DNA from: Firm-08 sp045546995
Lineage (GTDB): Bacteria > Bacillota > Clostridia > Oscillospirales > QAKW01
Assembly: GCA_045546995.1 (NCBI GenBank)
Contig: JAZQDW010000036.1
Span: 1-24,614 of the forward strand
Direction: 5' to 3'
Length of the DNA: 24,614 bases
The position numbers and the translations under genes are program-made. Below, piece after piece: positions 13,830 to 23,542 of this stretch; position 1 is the first letter of the stretch; the number at the start of each line of letters is the position of its first letter. The notes under the pieces are model-generated. The model was not told the origin of the DNA. It did no database searches and saw nothing but the letters and a program-made list of their open reading frames with translations.

Positions 13830-13866
13830 AAAAAAAGCGGAAGAATTTTAAAAATCCTTCCGCTTT
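13830..13866 (-). terminator. Mirror copy: operon terminator
   Basis: AAAGCGGAAG/CTTCCGCTTT stem and T run on the minus strand, closing the mirrored glp-type operon. Confidence 0.86.
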
Positions 13867-14142
13867 GGGCGGTGCTCCGCAGAGATCAACCGGTTTTTGC
13901 CTGTAAATTTTCCCCGCCATCTCGTCAAAAGCCTCGGAATACGTCAGTATTCCTACGTTTTTGACTTCGCCGCAAACAAAATTTCCTATCCAAAAACTGC
14001 CTTCGGCACTTAAAAACGAGATATTTTTGTCATAGACAAGAAAAAACAGCGCAATAATGCTGACGCATATTGCGGTGTTTTGACATAGTATAGGGCGAAA
14101 ATAGCCGTTTTTAAGCGGATTTATCTCTGTGGAGCACCGCCC
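13867..14142. mobile_element. Mirror copy: 276-bp MITE-like or structured-RNA element
   Basis: Exact reverse complement of 10473-10748, with the 20-bp terminal inverted repeats at 13867-13886 and 14123-14142. Confidence 0.6.
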
Positions 14143-14154
14143 TTCTTGTTTGAT

Positions 14155-14514
14155 TTATTTTGCTTCGCCGGTGGCAACGATATCCACACCGGTGCCCAAA
14201 ATGTCGGCGATCAGCACCTGACCGCGGGCCACGGGCGCCTTGACGGTGAGGGCGTGGATCTCTTTCATACAATCCAGCACCTTATCCTTGGGCAGGGGCG
14301 CATTGCTGCGGCAGGCCACCAGAGGATAGGCACTGCCATCCACCTTAACGGTGGAGGTCAGCGTTCTGACCGGCGCCAGAAACTCGGCGCGGCCGTAGGT
14401 CTCACCGCGTTTGCAGGTAAAACCTTCGATGGAAGCGATGCTGTTTTCATCCCCGGTCACGTGAATGATACAACCGGTGGGGCAAATAGTACAGATAATA
14501 TCCTTTTCGATCAT
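14155..14514 (-). CDS. Mirror copy: DUF1667 protein, probable Fe-S subunit
   Basis: Identical 119-residue product to 10101-10460, with Cys8, Cys11, Cys15 and Cys34 as the likely cluster ligands. It is last gene of the mirrored three-gene operon. Confidence 0.87.
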   Translation of the reverse strand: MIEKDIICTICPTGCIIHVTGDENSIASIEGFTCKRGETYGRAEFLAPVRTLTSTVKVDGSAYPLVACRSNAPLPKDKVLDCMKEIHALTVKAPVARGQVLIADILGTGVDIVATGEAK

Positions 14515-14519
14515 AGCGA

Positions 14520-15761
14520 TTATGCCTCCTTCACTTCAATTACCAGTTCTTTGATGCCGTTGGGATCGACAGTGACCTTTTCGATCTCACCGGGGTTGAC
14601 CTTGATGGCCGTTCTCTTAAAGAGCACGTTCTCGCCGTCACGGGCGACGATCACACTCTTGCCCTTGGGGGCCAGCACACGGAAATAAAGGTCGACCTTC
14701 TCGCCCTTTGCCTCCACCTTCTGGGGACAGACGTAACGGACGTTCTCGCCGGTGGTAACGGTGATGGTCTCACCCACCTGCAACTCGCCCGCGGCAAATT
14801 TGGCGGCCGCCTTACCGGCCACGGCGCTCTCGGTGGAAACGTTGTCCACCAGGTCGTTCACGTGTACCACGTTGCCGCTGGCAAAGACGGAAGGAATATT
14901 GGTCTGCATATACTGGTTGACGGCAGGTCCGTTGGTGATGGGATCGATGGCAATACCGGCGCCGCGGCTCAACTCGTTTTCGGGGATCAGACCGACGGAC
15001 AACAGCAGGGTGTCACACTCATACAGCTTTTCACTGCCGGCAATGGGACGCTTGGTTACGGGATCGACCTCTGCCACCACAACGCCCTCCACACGGTCGT
15101 TGCCCTTGATGTCAACGATGGTGTGGGACAGCATCAGCGGAATGCCGAAATCGTCCAGACACTGTACCTTATTACGGGTCAGACCGGCCAGATAGTCATT
15201 CAGTTCCACCACAGCCTCCACCTTGGCGCCCTCCAGCGTCATACGGCGAGCCATGATCATACCGATATCGCCCGAGCCCAAAATGACGATCTTTTTGCCC
15301 ACCATTTCGTTCTGGCGGTTCATCAGTCTTTGGGCGGCGCCGGCGGTATATACACCGGCGGGACGGGTGCCGGGGATCATAATATTGGCGCGGGTCCGCT
15401 CTCTGCAGCCCATGGCCAGCACGATAGCGCCGGCGGTAACGGTGGTGACACCGTAGGTACCGTTAATGCAGGTAACGGTGTTCTCTCCGACCTCCAGCAC
15501 CATGCTGTTCATCAGGGTGTCCACACCCAGCTCCATCGCCTCATCAATATATCTGCCGTAGTACTCGGGGCCGGTGAGCTCTTCCTTAAACATTTTCAGA
15601 CCGAAGCCGGGATGGATACACTGCTGCAGGATACCGCCCAGCGTTTCGTCTCTTTCGATGATGAGCACCTTTTCAGCGCCCTCTTTTTTTGCGGCAACGG
15701 CGGCAGCAAGACCTGCGGGGCCGCCACCGACGATGGCAACGTCACATTTAATTTCGTACAT
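14520..15761 (-). CDS. Mirror copy: NAD(P)/FAD-dependent oxidoreductase
   Basis: Identical 413-residue product to 8854-10095, with GGGPAG (12-17) and GSGDIG (162-167) nucleotide-binding loops. The probable role is electron transfer from the GlpA-like subunit. A 403-residue frame on the opposite strand (14862-16073) is its antisense shadow. Confidence 0.87.
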   Translation of the reverse strand: MYEIKCDVAIVGGGPAGLAAAVAAKKEGAEKVLIIERDETLGGILQQCIHPGFGLKMFKEELTGPEYYGRYIDEAMELGVDTLMNSMVLEVGENTVTCINGTYGVTTVTAGAIVLAMGCRERTRANIMIPGTRPAGVYTAGAAQRLMNRQNEMVGKKIVILGSGDIGMIMARRMTLEGAKVEAVVELNDYLAGLTRNKVQCLDDFGIPLMLSHTIVDIKGNDRVEGVVVAEVDPVTKRPIAGSEKLYECDTLLLSVGLIPENELSRGAGIAIDPITNGPAVNQYMQTNIPSVFASGNVVHVNDLVDNVSTESAVAGKAAAKFAAGELQVGETITVTTGENVRYVCPQKVEAKGEKVDLYFRVLAPKGKSVIVARDGENVLFKRTAIKVNPGEIEKVTVDPNGIKELVIEVKEA

Positions 15762-15775
15762 ATCTTCCTACCTCC

Positions 15776-17215
15776 TTATTTTACTTTGCCGACGATCATA
15801 CGGGAATTTGCATTGTTCTTACAGATCTCTGCGGTAGAGCAACCCAGCTCTCTGGCCAAGATCTCAATGACTTTGGGACCGCAGAAGCCGCCCTGGCAAC
15901 GACCCATACCGGCGCGCAGTCTGCGCTTGATGGCGTCAACGCTGGTGGCGGGGATGGGGGCATGGATCGCATCCACGATCTCGCCCTCGGTGATGGTCTC
16001 ACAGCGGCAAACGATATTGCCGTACAGCGGATTCTTTTTAATGAGCGCATCCTGCTCCTCACGGGAAAGCTGATGGAAGCAAGGAATACCCTTACGGGTG
16101 GAAATAAAGTTTTCCTTCCAAACCATTTCTGCGCCCATTTCCTTGAGCAGCTGGGCAACGTAGGTACCGCAGGAGATGGAGTTGGTAAGCCCGGTGGAAC
16201 GAACGCCGGACAGATTGACGTAGTTCTTGACGTCGTCGTATGTATCAATGCGCAGCTCCTCGGGATTGCGGTTGGCGCGCAGACCGGAATACTGGGTAAT
16301 GGTATCTCTGAGGTTTACGCCCGGGATCAGCTTGGAAACGTCCTCACGAATGGTGGCAAGACCCTCGGCGGTGGTGGACTTGTCATATTTATCGCTCAGA
16401 TCCTCGGCGGTGGGGCCGACCAGCATATTACCGTGAATGGTGGGGCACATCAGTTTACCCTTGGTCACCTTGGTGGGGATGGGCAGAACGATATGATTTA
16501 CCTTACAAGAGGTGTTTTTATCCAGAATGTAGAACTGACCTTTTCTGGGGTTAACGTAGTAATCGTTTTTGCCGACCATCGCCGCAATATCGTCGCAAAA
16601 CAGACCGGCGGCGTTGATGATATATTTTGCCTCAATATAACCGCCGGTGGTCTCGGCGCCGACGACGGTGTCACCCTCCATTTTGATGCCGGTAACCTCG
16701 GTATTCAGGAGGAAACGGGCGCCGTTGGCAACGGCGTTTTCCGCCATTGCCACAACGAACAGGAAGGGATCGATAATGCTTTCACGGGGGATCCACAGAC
16801 CACCCTTGACCTCGGGATTGATCTCCGGCTCCATGGCGATGATCTCTTCCTTGGACAAATATTCGATATCGTACACCCTGTTCTGGCAGGCCTTGGCCTT
16901 GATGCCGGGCAACTGTTCAAACTGCTCGTCGGTAATGGCGGGCAGGATGGCGCCGATCATATCAAAGGGAATGTCCAGATCCTTGCACAGCTTGGGATAC
17001 TGGGGGTTGGCGGCAACCACCAACTGGCTCTCCAAAGTGCCGGGCTTGGCATCATAGCCGGTGTGAATGATGGCCGAATTGCTCTTGGAGCAGTCACCAC
17101 CGACATCCTCCCGCTTGTCAACGCAGATGACGTCCAGATTGTACTTGGTAAGTTCTCTTGTGATCGCGGTACCGACCGCACCGGCACCGATGACCAAAAC
17201 ATCAGTCTTATACAT
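15776..17215 (-). CDS. glpA: Mirror copy: GlpA-like FAD dehydrogenase with BFD-like [2Fe-2S] domain
   Basis: Identical 479-residue product to 7400-8839: FAD loop VIGAGAVG at 8-15, iron-sulfur cysteines 403, 405, 440 and 445. The 422-residue plus-strand frame 15962-17230 is antisense shadow. Confidence 0.84.
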   Translation of the reverse strand: MYKTDVLVIGAGAVGTAITRELTKYNLDVICVDKREDVGGDCSKSNSAIIHTGYDAKPGTLESQLVVAANPQYPKLCKDLDIPFDMIGAILPAITDEQFEQLPGIKAKACQNRVYDIEYLSKEEIIAMEPEINPEVKGGLWIPRESIIDPFLFVVAMAENAVANGARFLLNTEVTGIKMEGDTVVGAETTGGYIEAKYIINAAGLFCDDIAAMVGKNDYYVNPRKGQFYILDKNTSCKVNHIVLPIPTKVTKGKLMCPTIHGNMLVGPTAEDLSDKYDKSTTAEGLATIREDVSKLIPGVNLRDTITQYSGLRANRNPEELRIDTYDDVKNYVNLSGVRSTGLTNSISCGTYVAQLLKEMGAEMVWKENFISTRKGIPCFHQLSREEQDALIKKNPLYGNIVCRCETITEGEIVDAIHAPIPATSVDAIKRRLRAGMGRCQGGFCGPKVIEILARELGCSTAEICKNNANSRMIVGKVK

Positions 17216-17253
17216 AATAACCTCCTATAAGTATATAAAGCTCAGATGTCCTC

Positions 17254-17282
17254 ATTATACAACAATACCTCAAAATAGTCAA
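17254..17282 (-). promoter_or_regulatory. Mirror copy: promoter of the glp-type operon
   Basis: TTGACT (17282-17277), 17 bases, TATAAT (17259-17254) on the minus strand. Confidence 0.88.
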
Positions 17283-17304
17283 CATATATCCGCAAATTGT
17301 TGAC
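17278..17304. promoter_or_regulatory. Mirror copy: inverted repeat spanning both -35 boxes
   Basis: GTCAACA and TGTTGAC arms 13 bases apart between the divergent promoters; copy of 7311-7337. Confidence 0.4.
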
Positions 17305-17328
17305 ATTTAATTTAGTTTAAACTATTAT
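17300..17328 (+). promoter_or_regulatory. Mirror copy: promoter of the DeoR/GlpR gene
   Basis: TTGACA (17300-17305), 17 bases, TATTAT (17323-17328). Confidence 0.7.
17313..17324. promoter_or_regulatory. Mirror copy: palindrome TAGTTTAAACTA
   Basis: Candidate operator in the spacer of the regulator promoter; copy of 7291-7302. Confidence 0.45.
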
Positions 17329-17403
17329 TTATAATGGATAGAAATACGGCCCGAATCCGTTTTGGATAATTTGAAAAATATTATGAAATCAGGTGATACC
17401 AAT

Positions 17404-18189
17404 ATGCTGACCAATGCCCGTCAAAAAATGATCGAAACCATCGCCTTGCGGGACGGTGAAGTCATCATCAGCAAAGTGGCCAAAGAGCTGGGAGTTTCCA
17501 TCGAAACCATCCGCAGAGATATCAACGCAATGTGCAAGCAAGAGCTGCTCATCAAGGTACACGGCGGCGCCGTGCCCGCACAGCTCCCTATCTCCGAGGC
17601 ATCCTATCGCCAGCGTAAAAAATCTAATTCCGCCGTCAAAAACCGCATCGGTAAGGCCGCCGCTTCTCTCATCAAAAGCAACAACGTGGTGGCGCTGTCC
17701 ACCGGCAGTACCATGGAGGCCGTTGCCGCCCAGATCAGCAACGTACACAACGTTTGCACCCTGACCAATTCCCTGCCCATCGGGCAGATCCTGACCGAGC
17801 TGACCGAGCAGGACAGCTTTAACGGCCGGGTCATCCTCTTTGGCGGCGAGCTGCATCCCACCGAGCATCTGACCTACGGCACCGCCGTACTTGAACAGAT
17901 CAAAAAATATTATGCCGACATCGCATTCATCAGCGCCGCCGCTGTCAGCGAGCACGGGCTGATGACCACCGGCACGGACGAGGGGAATATCACCTCCGCG
18001 CTGATGAACACCGCCGCCACGGTGGTGCTGGTCATTGAGAGCAAAAAGCTGGGCAAACGCTCGGTGTACCGTTATGCCGGCCTGGAACAGATCGACGTTA
18101 TCGTCACCGACGACGAAAACCCCATCAGTAACGAGTTGATGCGTTGCTTTGAGGAAAACAACATCGATCTGCACGTTATTTCCAAATAA
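17404..18189 (+). CDS. glpR: Mirror copy: DeoR-family regulator (GlpR-like)
   Basis: Identical 261-residue product to 6426-7211. The ribosome site AGGTGA is at 17391-17396, which fixes the start at 17404 rather than at the upstream in-frame ATGs 17362 and 17383. Helix-turn-helix VSIETIRRDI at 31-40. Confidence 0.87.
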   Translation: MLTNARQKMIETIALRDGEVIISKVAKELGVSIETIRRDINAMCKQELLIKVHGGAVPAQLPISEASYRQRKKSNSAVKNRIGKAAASLIKSNNVVALSTGSTMEAVAAQISNVHNVCTLTNSLPIGQILTELTEQDSFNGRVILFGGELHPTEHLTYGTAVLEQIKKYYADIAFISAAAVSEHGLMTTGTDEGNITSALMNTAATVVLVIESKKLGKRSVYRYAGLEQIDVIVTDDENPISNELMRCFEENNIDLHVISK

Positions 18190-18192
18190 AAC

Positions 18193-18226
18193 AAAAAAGA
18201 ACACTGCCGCGGCAGTGTTCTTTTTT
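18193..18226. terminator. Mirror copy: 34-bp palindromic bidirectional terminator
   Basis: Copy of 6389-6422, between the regulator (+) and the membrane protein gene (-) of this arm. Confidence 0.88.
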
Positions 18227-18230
18227 ATTT

Positions 18231-18938
18231 TTAATACATCGGCGGCTGTTGCGGCGGTTGAGGCGCATTGTTTTGCGGATACGGGGGATATTGGGGATAT
18301 TGCGGTTGCAGCGGGGGCGCATCCTGATTGCGGCAAACAAACACGAAGATGGGCATCAGGAAACCAAAGATGATACCCAGTACCAGATACAGCGCCGCAT
18401 TTTGCGGATTGCAGGAACGGAAATAACGATAATAAGCAACGTACATCATCACCGACAGCGTAATGGTGACGGCCAAAAACAACAGATACAACAGCAGTAC
18501 GACCACCACAAGTCCTGCAGCCGCGGCGCTATCGACAGCGCCATCGGCCGACGCGGCGGCAAAGCCCATGGCAAAGGCAACCGAAAATATGATCACACTC
18601 AAGGCAGGCATCGCCAGATACAGCGACAGCATCCAAACGCGCAGTTTGGAATCCTTGCCGGTGCGGGCCATATTGTCCCGATCGCCGATCTGACCCAAAA
18701 TCCACAAATTACAGCCCACCGGGATCCAGGCCAGCCAGGGATTGTTGATCCCTCTACGCTTTGCCACGGTATACAGACCCAGGGACTCCAGCACGTAAAA
18801 CACCACACCGATCATCATAGCAAAGCCCATAATGCTCAGCCAGATCGAGAAAAAGGTTTCCATATTGAATTCGTTCATCAAGACGCCGAATTCATTGAGC
18901 AGTGTGTCAAATTCGTTTACTTCATACGTATTGTACAT
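18231..18938 (-). CDS. Mirror copy: multi-spanning membrane protein with Pro/Gln tail
   Basis: Identical 235-residue product to 5677-6384, with four to five hydrophobic spans and tail PQYPQYPPYPQ. Unknown function. The start is chosen 8 bases after AAAGGAG. Confidence 0.84.
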   Translation of the reverse strand: MYNTYEVNEFDTLLNEFGVLMNEFNMETFFSIWLSIMGFAMMIGVVFYVLESLGLYTVAKRRGINNPWLAWIPVGCNLWILGQIGDRDNMARTGKDSKLRVWMLSLYLAMPALSVIIFSVAFAMGFAAASADGAVDSAAAAGLVVVVLLLYLLFLAVTITLSVMMYVAYYRYFRSCNPQNAALYLVLGIIFGFLMPIFVFVCRNQDAPPLQPQYPQYPPYPQNNAPQPPQQPPMY

Positions 18939-18968
18939 TCTCATCTCTCCTTTGTAAGATTTGACAAT

Positions 18969-18997
18969 ATTTTATCATATTCTTCCTGTTTTGACAA
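18969..18997 (-). promoter_or_regulatory. Mirror copy: promoter of the membrane protein gene
   Basis: TTGTCA-N17-TAAAAT with extended -10 on the minus strand. Confidence 0.73.
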
Positions 18998-19057
18998 TAA
19001 AAAATTGCCTTTCTCCCTAAATTTAAATGCGCAAACGCGCAAAAATATGCGTGCGTT

Positions 19058-19112
19058 GCCGCAACGGCATCATTTTACCTTACAAAAGCAAAACATCGCA
19101 AACCGTTGCGGC
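19058..19112. repeat. Mirror copy: spaced inverted repeat GCCGCAACGG
   Basis: Copy of 5503-5557 in the 320-bp gap between the membrane protein and DegV genes. Nothing coding is seen in this gap. Confidence 0.4.
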
Positions 19113-19179
19113 ACAGAAGGCTCAACTGTAAAGCACTTTTGCATTACATACAATTAAGCAAAGTTTAATCTTCCTTTAA

Positions 19180-19208
19180 TTGACTTTTAGGGCAAAAAAC
19201 AGTATAAT
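19180..19208 (+). promoter_or_regulatory. Mirror copy: promoter of the DegV gene
   Basis: TTGACT (19180-19185), 17 bases, TATAAT (19203-19208). Confidence 0.9.
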
Positions 19209-19258
19209 GTACAATGTTGAGATATCAACAAATATCTTTTCAACAAAGGAGAACTGTA

Positions 19259-20122
19259 ATGAGTTTTGTTATTCATACCGATTCTGCCTGCGATATCCGC
19301 CCTGCAGTGTTGCAGGAATGGGACGTATGCGCAACCCCTCTCACCTTCCGTTTTGACGGAGAGGAAAAGGAATATACCGAGGCTGATCTGCCCATCAAAC
19401 AATTCTACGACAGAATGAGAGACGGCGCCGTGGCCAAGACCGCCGCCATCAATATGGCGGAATTTAAGGAGGCCTTTGCCCCCTATCTCAAAGAAGGCAA
19501 GGACGTATTGTATCTGGCCTTTTCTTCGGGTCTTTCCACCACCTGCAACTCCGCCCGTATGGCCGCAGATGAGTTGAAGGAGGAATACCCCGACAGAAAG
19601 ATCATCGTGGTAGACACGCTGGCCGCCTCCGCAGGACAGGGTCTGATCGTCAAGTTGACGGCAGATAAGAAAAAGGAAGGCGCCTCTCTGAAGGAGACCG
19701 CCGCTTACGCAGAGAGCATTGCGCCCAAGCTCGCTCACTGGTTCACCGTGGACGATCTGGTCTATTTGAAACGGGGCGGCAGAGTCAGCGCCGCCACCGC
19801 CTTTATGGGTGGCGTGCTGGGGATCAAGCCCATTTTGCACGTCGATGACGAGGGTCACCTCATCAGCATGGGCAAGGTCAGAGGCAGAAAGCCCTCCTTG
19901 CTGGCCCTCGCCAAAAAATACACCGAGCTGGCCGAGCATCCCGAAAGCGGCACCGTGTTCATCTGTCAGGGTGACTGCAGAGAGGATGCGGAATTTGTGG
20001 CAAGCCTGATCAAAAAGGAGCACGGCGTAGACGTCGAGCTGATCACCGACATCGGTCCGGTCATCGGCGCTCACTCCGGTCCCGGCACCCTGGCCGTATT
20101 CTTCCTGGCCAAAGAAAGATAA
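19259..20122 (+). CDS. Mirror copy: DegV family fatty-acid-binding protein
   Basis: Identical 287-residue product to 4493-5356. AAAGGAG stands before ATG 19259; an upstream in-frame ATG at 19214 has no ribosome site and falls close to the predicted transcript start. TDSACDI 7-13, SSGLSTTCNSA 89-99. Confidence 0.92.
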   Translation: MSFVIHTDSACDIRPAVLQEWDVCATPLTFRFDGEEKEYTEADLPIKQFYDRMRDGAVAKTAAINMAEFKEAFAPYLKEGKDVLYLAFSSGLSTTCNSARMAADELKEEYPDRKIIVVDTLAASAGQGLIVKLTADKKKEGASLKETAAYAESIAPKLAHWFTVDDLVYLKRGGRVSAATAFMGGVLGIKPILHVDDEGHLISMGKVRGRKPSLLALAKKYTELAEHPESGTVFICQGDCREDAEFVASLIKKEHGVDVELITDIGPVIGAHSGPGTLAVFFLAKER

Positions 20123-20134
20123 TAACACCTTGCA

Positions 20135-20173
20135 AAAAACGAGGAAACGTCCAAAAGGCGTTTCCTCGTTTTT
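20135..20173. terminator. Mirror copy: bidirectional terminator between DegV and protease genes
   Basis: Copy of 4442-4480 (AAAACGAGGAAACG stem). Confidence 0.88.
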
Positions 20174-20174
20174 A

Positions 20175-22496
20175 TCATTTGTACACGTAAAAAGGAAAAT
20201 ACTTCATATACGTGCGTATACGTGTTCCGTAAAAGAGTCCATCGGTGCCACATAAAAACGTATCAAAATAAGTCAATCGCGTGGTACTGTATGCCCAACG
20301 AAAAACCATTTCCTTTCCGGGAACTGTTGTATGATTGTTTGTAAAATAATGATCACTGGGGAAAGCATCAGTGTCACGATTGGCGGCGGAATAATTGCCG
20401 CCCTCGCTAAATCCGGTTCCGGTGGATTTGAATACTAACATTTGCCGATAAATATCATCGATCCAATAGACCACGACATCCTTCTTTCCGTCGCCGCTGA
20501 CATCCTCCAGATATACAGGATCATCTACGTTATAATCCCACGTACTTCTCAACCGAACCGTGCCGGAAGTAAATCCGGGCATGGTCCCTAAACTTGTACC
20601 GTCACATTGCACAATGCATCGCTTACCCAGCGAATTATCAAACATCATAACAAAGTCGGCGCATCCATCACCGGTGGTATCTCCCAGCATTGCCGTATAC
20701 GGCAGATTAAAATTGTAGGGGAAACCGGTGGCTGTTTCCGTCACGTGATACATACGACCGCTTTGATCGAAAGAATACGTCAACAGTTGTCCGGCACCGG
20801 CATTGGATCGGTATATCACCACTTCGCTTTTTCCGTCACCATTCACGTCATCCATAAACAATCGTTGCGTGCTTTCCTCAAACGGATATCCTCCGGCAGA
20901 ATTAAGTGCCGTTGTATTAAAGCCGGTTCCGTTTGCAATGCCCTTATATACCCAAAAGCCTTGCGATCCGGCATTCGTTTTCATACAGCAGACAAAATCT
21001 GCACAACCATCACTGTTTACGTCCCGTAAAAACGATTGACTGGGGTTCGTCGTCAGATTGTATACCAACCCGATAGCGGAGTTAAACCCCTTGTGATCCG
21101 TATTCAATCCGAATGCCCCCGTTACCGTGCCCGGAAACAGCATCAATTGTCGCTGTCCTCCCGAAACCCAGTGCAGAACGACGTCATCATATCCGTCACC
21201 GTTTACGTCACCGACAAAGATCGGATCACTGTAGGCATACACCTTTACGCTAAAGGTATGAACTGCCTGCTGGTACGTGCCGTCTCCGTTGCCCAAAAAG
21301 GTCGTCAAACGTAAATATCCATTGGTGGCGCCTGTAACGACGATATCTTCCTTGCCATCATTGTTGATATCCCCGGTTCTGACAAAAGGCTTGCGAGTGG
21401 CATTGGTTCCGGTGTATACAGACAGCAACGCCTTATACGGATTGAGCCGCCCTTCCGTTACACACTTCCCATCCAACGAGCTCAATACGTCCACGTTGTT
21501 CAAAATCGCCGCCTTCACCTGCGCGGCGGTCAGGTTTGGCTTTGCTTGCCAGATCAGCGCTGCCGTCGCCGTTACCATCGGCGCCGCAAACGACGTGCCA
21601 GTCTCATATCTATAACCGCCGGTACGCGCGGTGGTTAAAACATCGTGACCATACGCAAACAGATCTACCGTGGTGGCGCCGAAATTGGTACCGGCCAAGC
21701 TCTCTTCATCCATCCACGGCATATTTTCCTGGTCCAGGGCGCCTACGCTGATAATGTTATCACAATCATAGCTGGCGGGATAGGAAGGAACCATATCTGT
21801 ATTTATCGTGTTATTGCCCGCCGAGCAGATGATCAAACCGTCGAAATTTTCAATTGCGATTTTTAACAAGTCATATTCTTGATATCCGTAAAGACTGATA
21901 TTCAAAATCTTGATGCCGATGCTGTCGGCATAATTAATTGCGGCGAGAATGTTTTCATTTGAATGAGTTCCATCCACGCTTATAGTTTTTAGAGATTTTA
22001 TATTTGCTTCCCAACAAAGGCCGCAGGAGCCTTTGTCGTTATAGCCATAGCCGGCGATCACCCCGGCCACCGCAGTGCCGTGCCCTTGTTCATCCACGTT
22101 GTTGGCGGTTGTAACGTTGCCAAACGTAGCTCCACCCATATAGCTGGCTGCCAGATCCTCATGGCCGTTCCAGATGCCCGAATCGATCACCCCGATGGGG
22201 ACCTCACTGGTGGTGCGCAGGGTCCAGGCCGCCGGGAGCTGCATGGCCTTAAATATATCCACGTTGTAAATAATATTTCCGCTGTTCGTGCCCGGCCATC
22301 GGCCGCTGTCGTCGCCGGGGGCTCTTTGCGCGTTTAATCCCATAAGTTGCATTTCTTCCATTGAAACAACGTCGTCTTGCTGTATCGGGATATCCGATTG
22401 TATCTCGGACGGCGCGGCAGATGCCATAGCGACCGGCACCATATTTACCATAAATACAATTACAAAAAGAATCAAAAAATAAGTTTTGTTTTTCAT
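20175..22496 (-). CDS. Mirror copy: secreted S8 protease with FG-GAP/VCBS repeats
   Basis: Identical 773-residue product to 2119-4440: Asp105, His139, Ser302 triad, Asn228 oxyanion residue, about six DxNGDG-type repeats and no recognisable pro-domain. The start is the ATG at 22496; a TTG 9 codons upstream overlaps the lipoprotein stop. Confidence 0.94.
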   Translation of the reverse strand: MKNKTYFLILFVIVFMVNMVPVAMASAAPSEIQSDIPIQQDDVVSMEEMQLMGLNAQRAPGDDSGRWPGTNSGNIIYNVDIFKAMQLPAAWTLRTTSEVPIGVIDSGIWNGHEDLAASYMGGATFGNVTTANNVDEQGHGTAVAGVIAGYGYNDKGSCGLCWEANIKSLKTISVDGTHSNENILAAINYADSIGIKILNISLYGYQEYDLLKIAIENFDGLIICSAGNNTINTDMVPSYPASYDCDNIISVGALDQENMPWMDEESLAGTNFGATTVDLFAYGHDVLTTARTGGYRYETGTSFAAPMVTATAALIWQAKPNLTAAQVKAAILNNVDVLSSLDGKCVTEGRLNPYKALLSVYTGTNATRKPFVRTGDINNDGKEDIVVTGATNGYLRLTTFLGNGDGTYQQAVHTFSVKVYAYSDPIFVGDVNGDGYDDVVLHWVSGGQRQLMLFPGTVTGAFGLNTDHKGFNSAIGLVYNLTTNPSQSFLRDVNSDGCADFVCCMKTNAGSQGFWVYKGIANGTGFNTTALNSAGGYPFEESTQRLFMDDVNGDGKSEVVIYRSNAGAGQLLTYSFDQSGRMYHVTETATGFPYNFNLPYTAMLGDTTGDGCADFVMMFDNSLGKRCIVQCDGTSLGTMPGFTSGTVRLRSTWDYNVDDPVYLEDVSGDGKKDVVVYWIDDIYRQMLVFKSTGTGFSEGGNYSAANRDTDAFPSDHYFTNNHTTVPGKEMVFRWAYSTTRLTYFDTFLCGTDGLFYGTRIRTYMKYFPFYVYK

Positions 22497-22519
22497 TGTT
22501 GTATCCTCATTACTTTTGA

Positions 22520-23311
22520 TCAAGCGGGATATAAAGAATAATTCGGATAGGCATAGGAAACAAACTCATATCGCTCAATGGCCTTTATCGCATCTATTAC
22601 AGCCTGCTTATCCGTTTTATTTTTTAAATAGATTTTAATTGAACGAGTAAATTCATAATCGGGAGTAGGCCCATAATACGGACCTTCTTCCAGTTTCTCA
22701 TACTCAATAAAAGAAAAGTCCGGCAACGGTCCGTCCTTGACCGATACGCATTTTTTAAAATGCACTCTAAAGACTCCCGCTTCGAATCCTTGTTCTACCG
22801 ACACAGTGTGTTCAATTTTCAAATTATGGTCCGAGCAAAAACGGCGGTATTTCATTTCGCCTTGCTCCGCAAGAATGCGGTTGGCCTCGGCCCGCAGGGC
22901 GGGATCCTCGGGCGGCACCTCAAACATAGGGTCCACCGGGGGCAGGGCATCCTGCGCCGGCTCCTCCGCCGCTTCTTCCGCAGGTTCCTCTGTGTCAGGG
23001 GTCTCCGGCGCTTCGGGCGGTTCCTCCGTCGGGGTCTCGGGCACCGGTTCCTCAGATGGTTCTTGCTGTTCTTGTTGCACGTCTTGCGCATCTTCTATTT
23101 CCTCGGGCGGGGTTTCTTCCGACTCCGTTTGGTCGGCGGGTTGCTCCCCGACCGTTTCATTTTCGCCTTCCGTGCCGCTTGGCTCCGTTTGCATCACGGC
23201 CTCACCGCCGTCTGCACCGGCAGAGCTTTCCTCCACCACCGGGCGGCAGGCAGTCAGCAGGCACGCGATCATCAACATAATACTAAAATAATACAAAAAG
23301 TTTTTCTTCAT
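22520..23311 (-). CDS. Mirror copy: lipoprotein with S8 propeptide-like domain (copy 2)
   Basis: Identical 263-residue product to 1304-2095: lipobox LTAC (Cys22), acidic linker, C-terminus VSYAYPNYSLYP like the end of subtilisin pro-domains. Confidence 0.84.
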   Translation of the reverse strand: MKKNFLYYFSIMLMIACLLTACRPVVEESSAGADGGEAVMQTEPSGTEGENETVGEQPADQTESEETPPEEIEDAQDVQQEQQEPSEEPVPETPTEEPPEAPETPDTEEPAEEAAEEPAQDALPPVDPMFEVPPEDPALRAEANRILAEQGEMKYRRFCSDHNLKIEHTVSVEQGFEAGVFRVHFKKCVSVKDGPLPDFSFIEYEKLEEGPYYGPTPDYEFTRSIKIYLKNKTDKQAVIDAIKAIERYEFVSYAYPNYSLYPA

Positions 23312-23373
23312 GTTTCAATACGTTCTCCTTTTCTATATTTTAATCAGAATAGCGGCAAGATTTTTCCTTGCCA

Positions 23374-23454
23374 TTATAAAGAACGTTTCAAAGAACTTTT
23401 ACAACGCAGTAGCAAATATAACGTATCAAAATTATTCGTAATGATTTCCCGCAT
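23374..23454 (-). CDS. Mirror copy: possible 26-residue small protein
   Basis: Copy of 1161-1241, with TAGGAGG 7 bases before its ATG. Confidence 0.28.
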   Translation of the reverse strand: MREIITNNFDTLYLLLRCKSSLKRSL

Positions 23455-23486
23455 TGCAATACCTCCTACACTCTATAATTTTATAT

Positions 23487-23519
23487 TTATAACATCAAAA
23501 AATAATTTTTGTTTTTCAT
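23487..23519 (-). pseudogene. Mirror copy: relic of the S8 protease start
   Basis: Copy of 1096-1128 (MKNKNYFLML then stop). Confidence 0.73.
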
Positions 23520-23542
23520 CGTTGTATCCTCATTACTTTTGA